From NCBI RefSeq assembly GCF_013034685.1, contig NZ_WQGO01000009.1, forward strand, positions 1 to 64,000: 64,000 bases of DNA, given 5' to 3'. Positions 63,430 to 64,000 of the stretch are shown piece by piece. The first letter of the stretch is position 1; the number at the start of each line of letters is the position of its first letter. The translations under genes and the position numbers were made by a program. Origin of the DNA: Ruegeria lacuscaerulensis (GTDB taxonomy: Bacteria; Pseudomonadota; Alphaproteobacteria; Rhodobacterales; Rhodobacteraceae). Below the pieces are notes generated by a model. It was not told where the DNA came from, made no database searches, and saw only the letters and a list, made by a program, of their open reading frames with translations.

Positions 63430-64000
63430 TTTTTCTTACCGAACCCGCTCAGCCCCGGAGGCAGGGCCATGCCGCCGCCTATGCCAGGCATGCCACCGGG
63501 CATTTTGCCCATGGCCTTTGCGGCCTGTTCCAGCGCCTTGGGGTCCATGCCTGCGGCCATGTCTTCGGGCGATGGGCCGCCTTTGCCGAACATGCCCTTC
63601 ATGGCCTGTTTCAGCATCTTGCCTTTGCCCATTTTGCCCATCTTTTTCATCATGTCCGACATCTGCCGGTGCATCTTGAGCAGTTTGTTGAGGTCGCTGA
63701 CCTCCATCCCCGAACCGGCGGCGATGCGCTTCTTGCGGCTGGCCTGCAACAGCTGAGGGTTGGCACGCTCACGTTTGGTCATCGACTGGATCATGGCGAT
63801 CTGCTGGCGCAAGATCTTGTCGTCCAGACCGGCCTGATCCATCTGCTTGGCCATTTTACCCATGCCGGGCATCATACCCATCATGCCCTGCATACCGCCC
63901 ATCTGGATCATCTGCTCCAGCTGCATTTTCAGGTCGTTCATGTTGAACTGACCTTTGACCATGCGCTTCATCATGCGCTCGGTCTGTTCGATCTCCATCG
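63426..64000 (-). CDS. ffh: Signal recognition particle protein Ffh (partial, C-terminal)
   Basis: Only the last 190 or so residues are in the window; the NG GTPase domain lies beyond the right edge. The methionine-rich M domain is clear, with LEQMIQMGGMQGMMGMM, KRIAAGSGMEVSDLNKLLK (RNA-binding) and a Gly/Pro/Met-rich tail. It delivers membrane proteins to the translocon. It heads the rpsP-rimM-trmD block. Confidence 0.97.
   Translation of the reverse strand, partial: MEIEQTERMMKRMVKGQFNMNDLKMQLEQMIQMGGMQGMMGMMPGMGKMAKQMDQAGLDDKILRQQIAMIQSMTKRERANPQLLQASRKKRIAAGSGMEVSDLNKLLKMHRQMSDMMKKMGKMGKGKMLKQAMKGMFGKGGPSPEDMAAGMDPKALEQAAKAMGKMPGGMPGIGGGMALPPGLSGFGKKK

Overview
The window looks like a chromosome segment of a Roseobacter-group alphaproteobacterium (Rhodobacterales, Ruegeria-like). 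The right-hand 39 kb is GC-rich and carries genes characteristic of that group: a taurine-pyruvate aminotransferase next to an acyl-CoA synthetase, malyl-CoA lyase, MipZ, an FYDLN-acid protein, DUF1244 and DUF2783 proteins, and a homogentisate operon. The left-hand 25 kb is lower in GC, rich in recombinases and defence-like genes, and reads as two adjacent integrated elements.

Element 1 (about 38-15210) is bounded by near-identical repeats matching the 3' end of tRNA-Phe. It carries a tyrosine integrase at its left end, a PD-(D/E)XK-like protein, a DUF6641-like protein, a 1.3-kb gene-free region with three 167-bp tandem repeats that encode a covarying hairpin, an FRG-domain gene lying between two copies of a 110-bp leader, a full-length family-B DNA polymerase with exonuclease and polymerase motifs, a trypsin-like protease, a serine recombinase, a large HEPN/NB-ARC/TPR/cold-shock-like defence ATPase, and a restriction endonuclease / cytosine methyltransferase / Vsr set. 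A polymerase-bearing integrative element with restriction-modification cargo resembles the pipolin class; that assignment is inference.

Element 2 (15386-25365) is bounded by a 21-bp exact repeat whose right copy lies in the 3' end of an intact tRNA-Ala(GGC). It carries a CopC/CopD copper module with two c-type cytochromes and small Cys/His-rich secreted proteins, an FNR-type box, 70-bp direct repeats on both sides of the copper module, a NERD nuclease-like protein, a resolvase, a HipA-like kinase/DUF3037 pair, and a tyrosine integrase split by a frameshift beside the tRNA.

Backbone, 25.4-64 kb: FYDLN protein, YgjP-like metalloprotease, GntR regulator, MltB-type transglycosylase, accA, LysE exporter with divergent Lrp regulator, PA14 protein, malyl-CoA lyase divergent from a D-glutamate operon (dgcN-dgcA-D-amino acid transaminase), pyruvate kinase, a stress protein-alanine symporter pair, rpmI-rplT, tpa and a DmdB-like acyl-CoA ligase, the homogentisate operon (hmgA, fahA, MBL hydrolase, flavin monooxygenase, DUF2783, maiA) with a divergent MarR regulator, an adenylate cyclase, mipZ, and the ffh-rpsP-rimM-trmD-rplS-rpmE translation block, in which several unrelated genes are interleaved. 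ffh runs off the right end.
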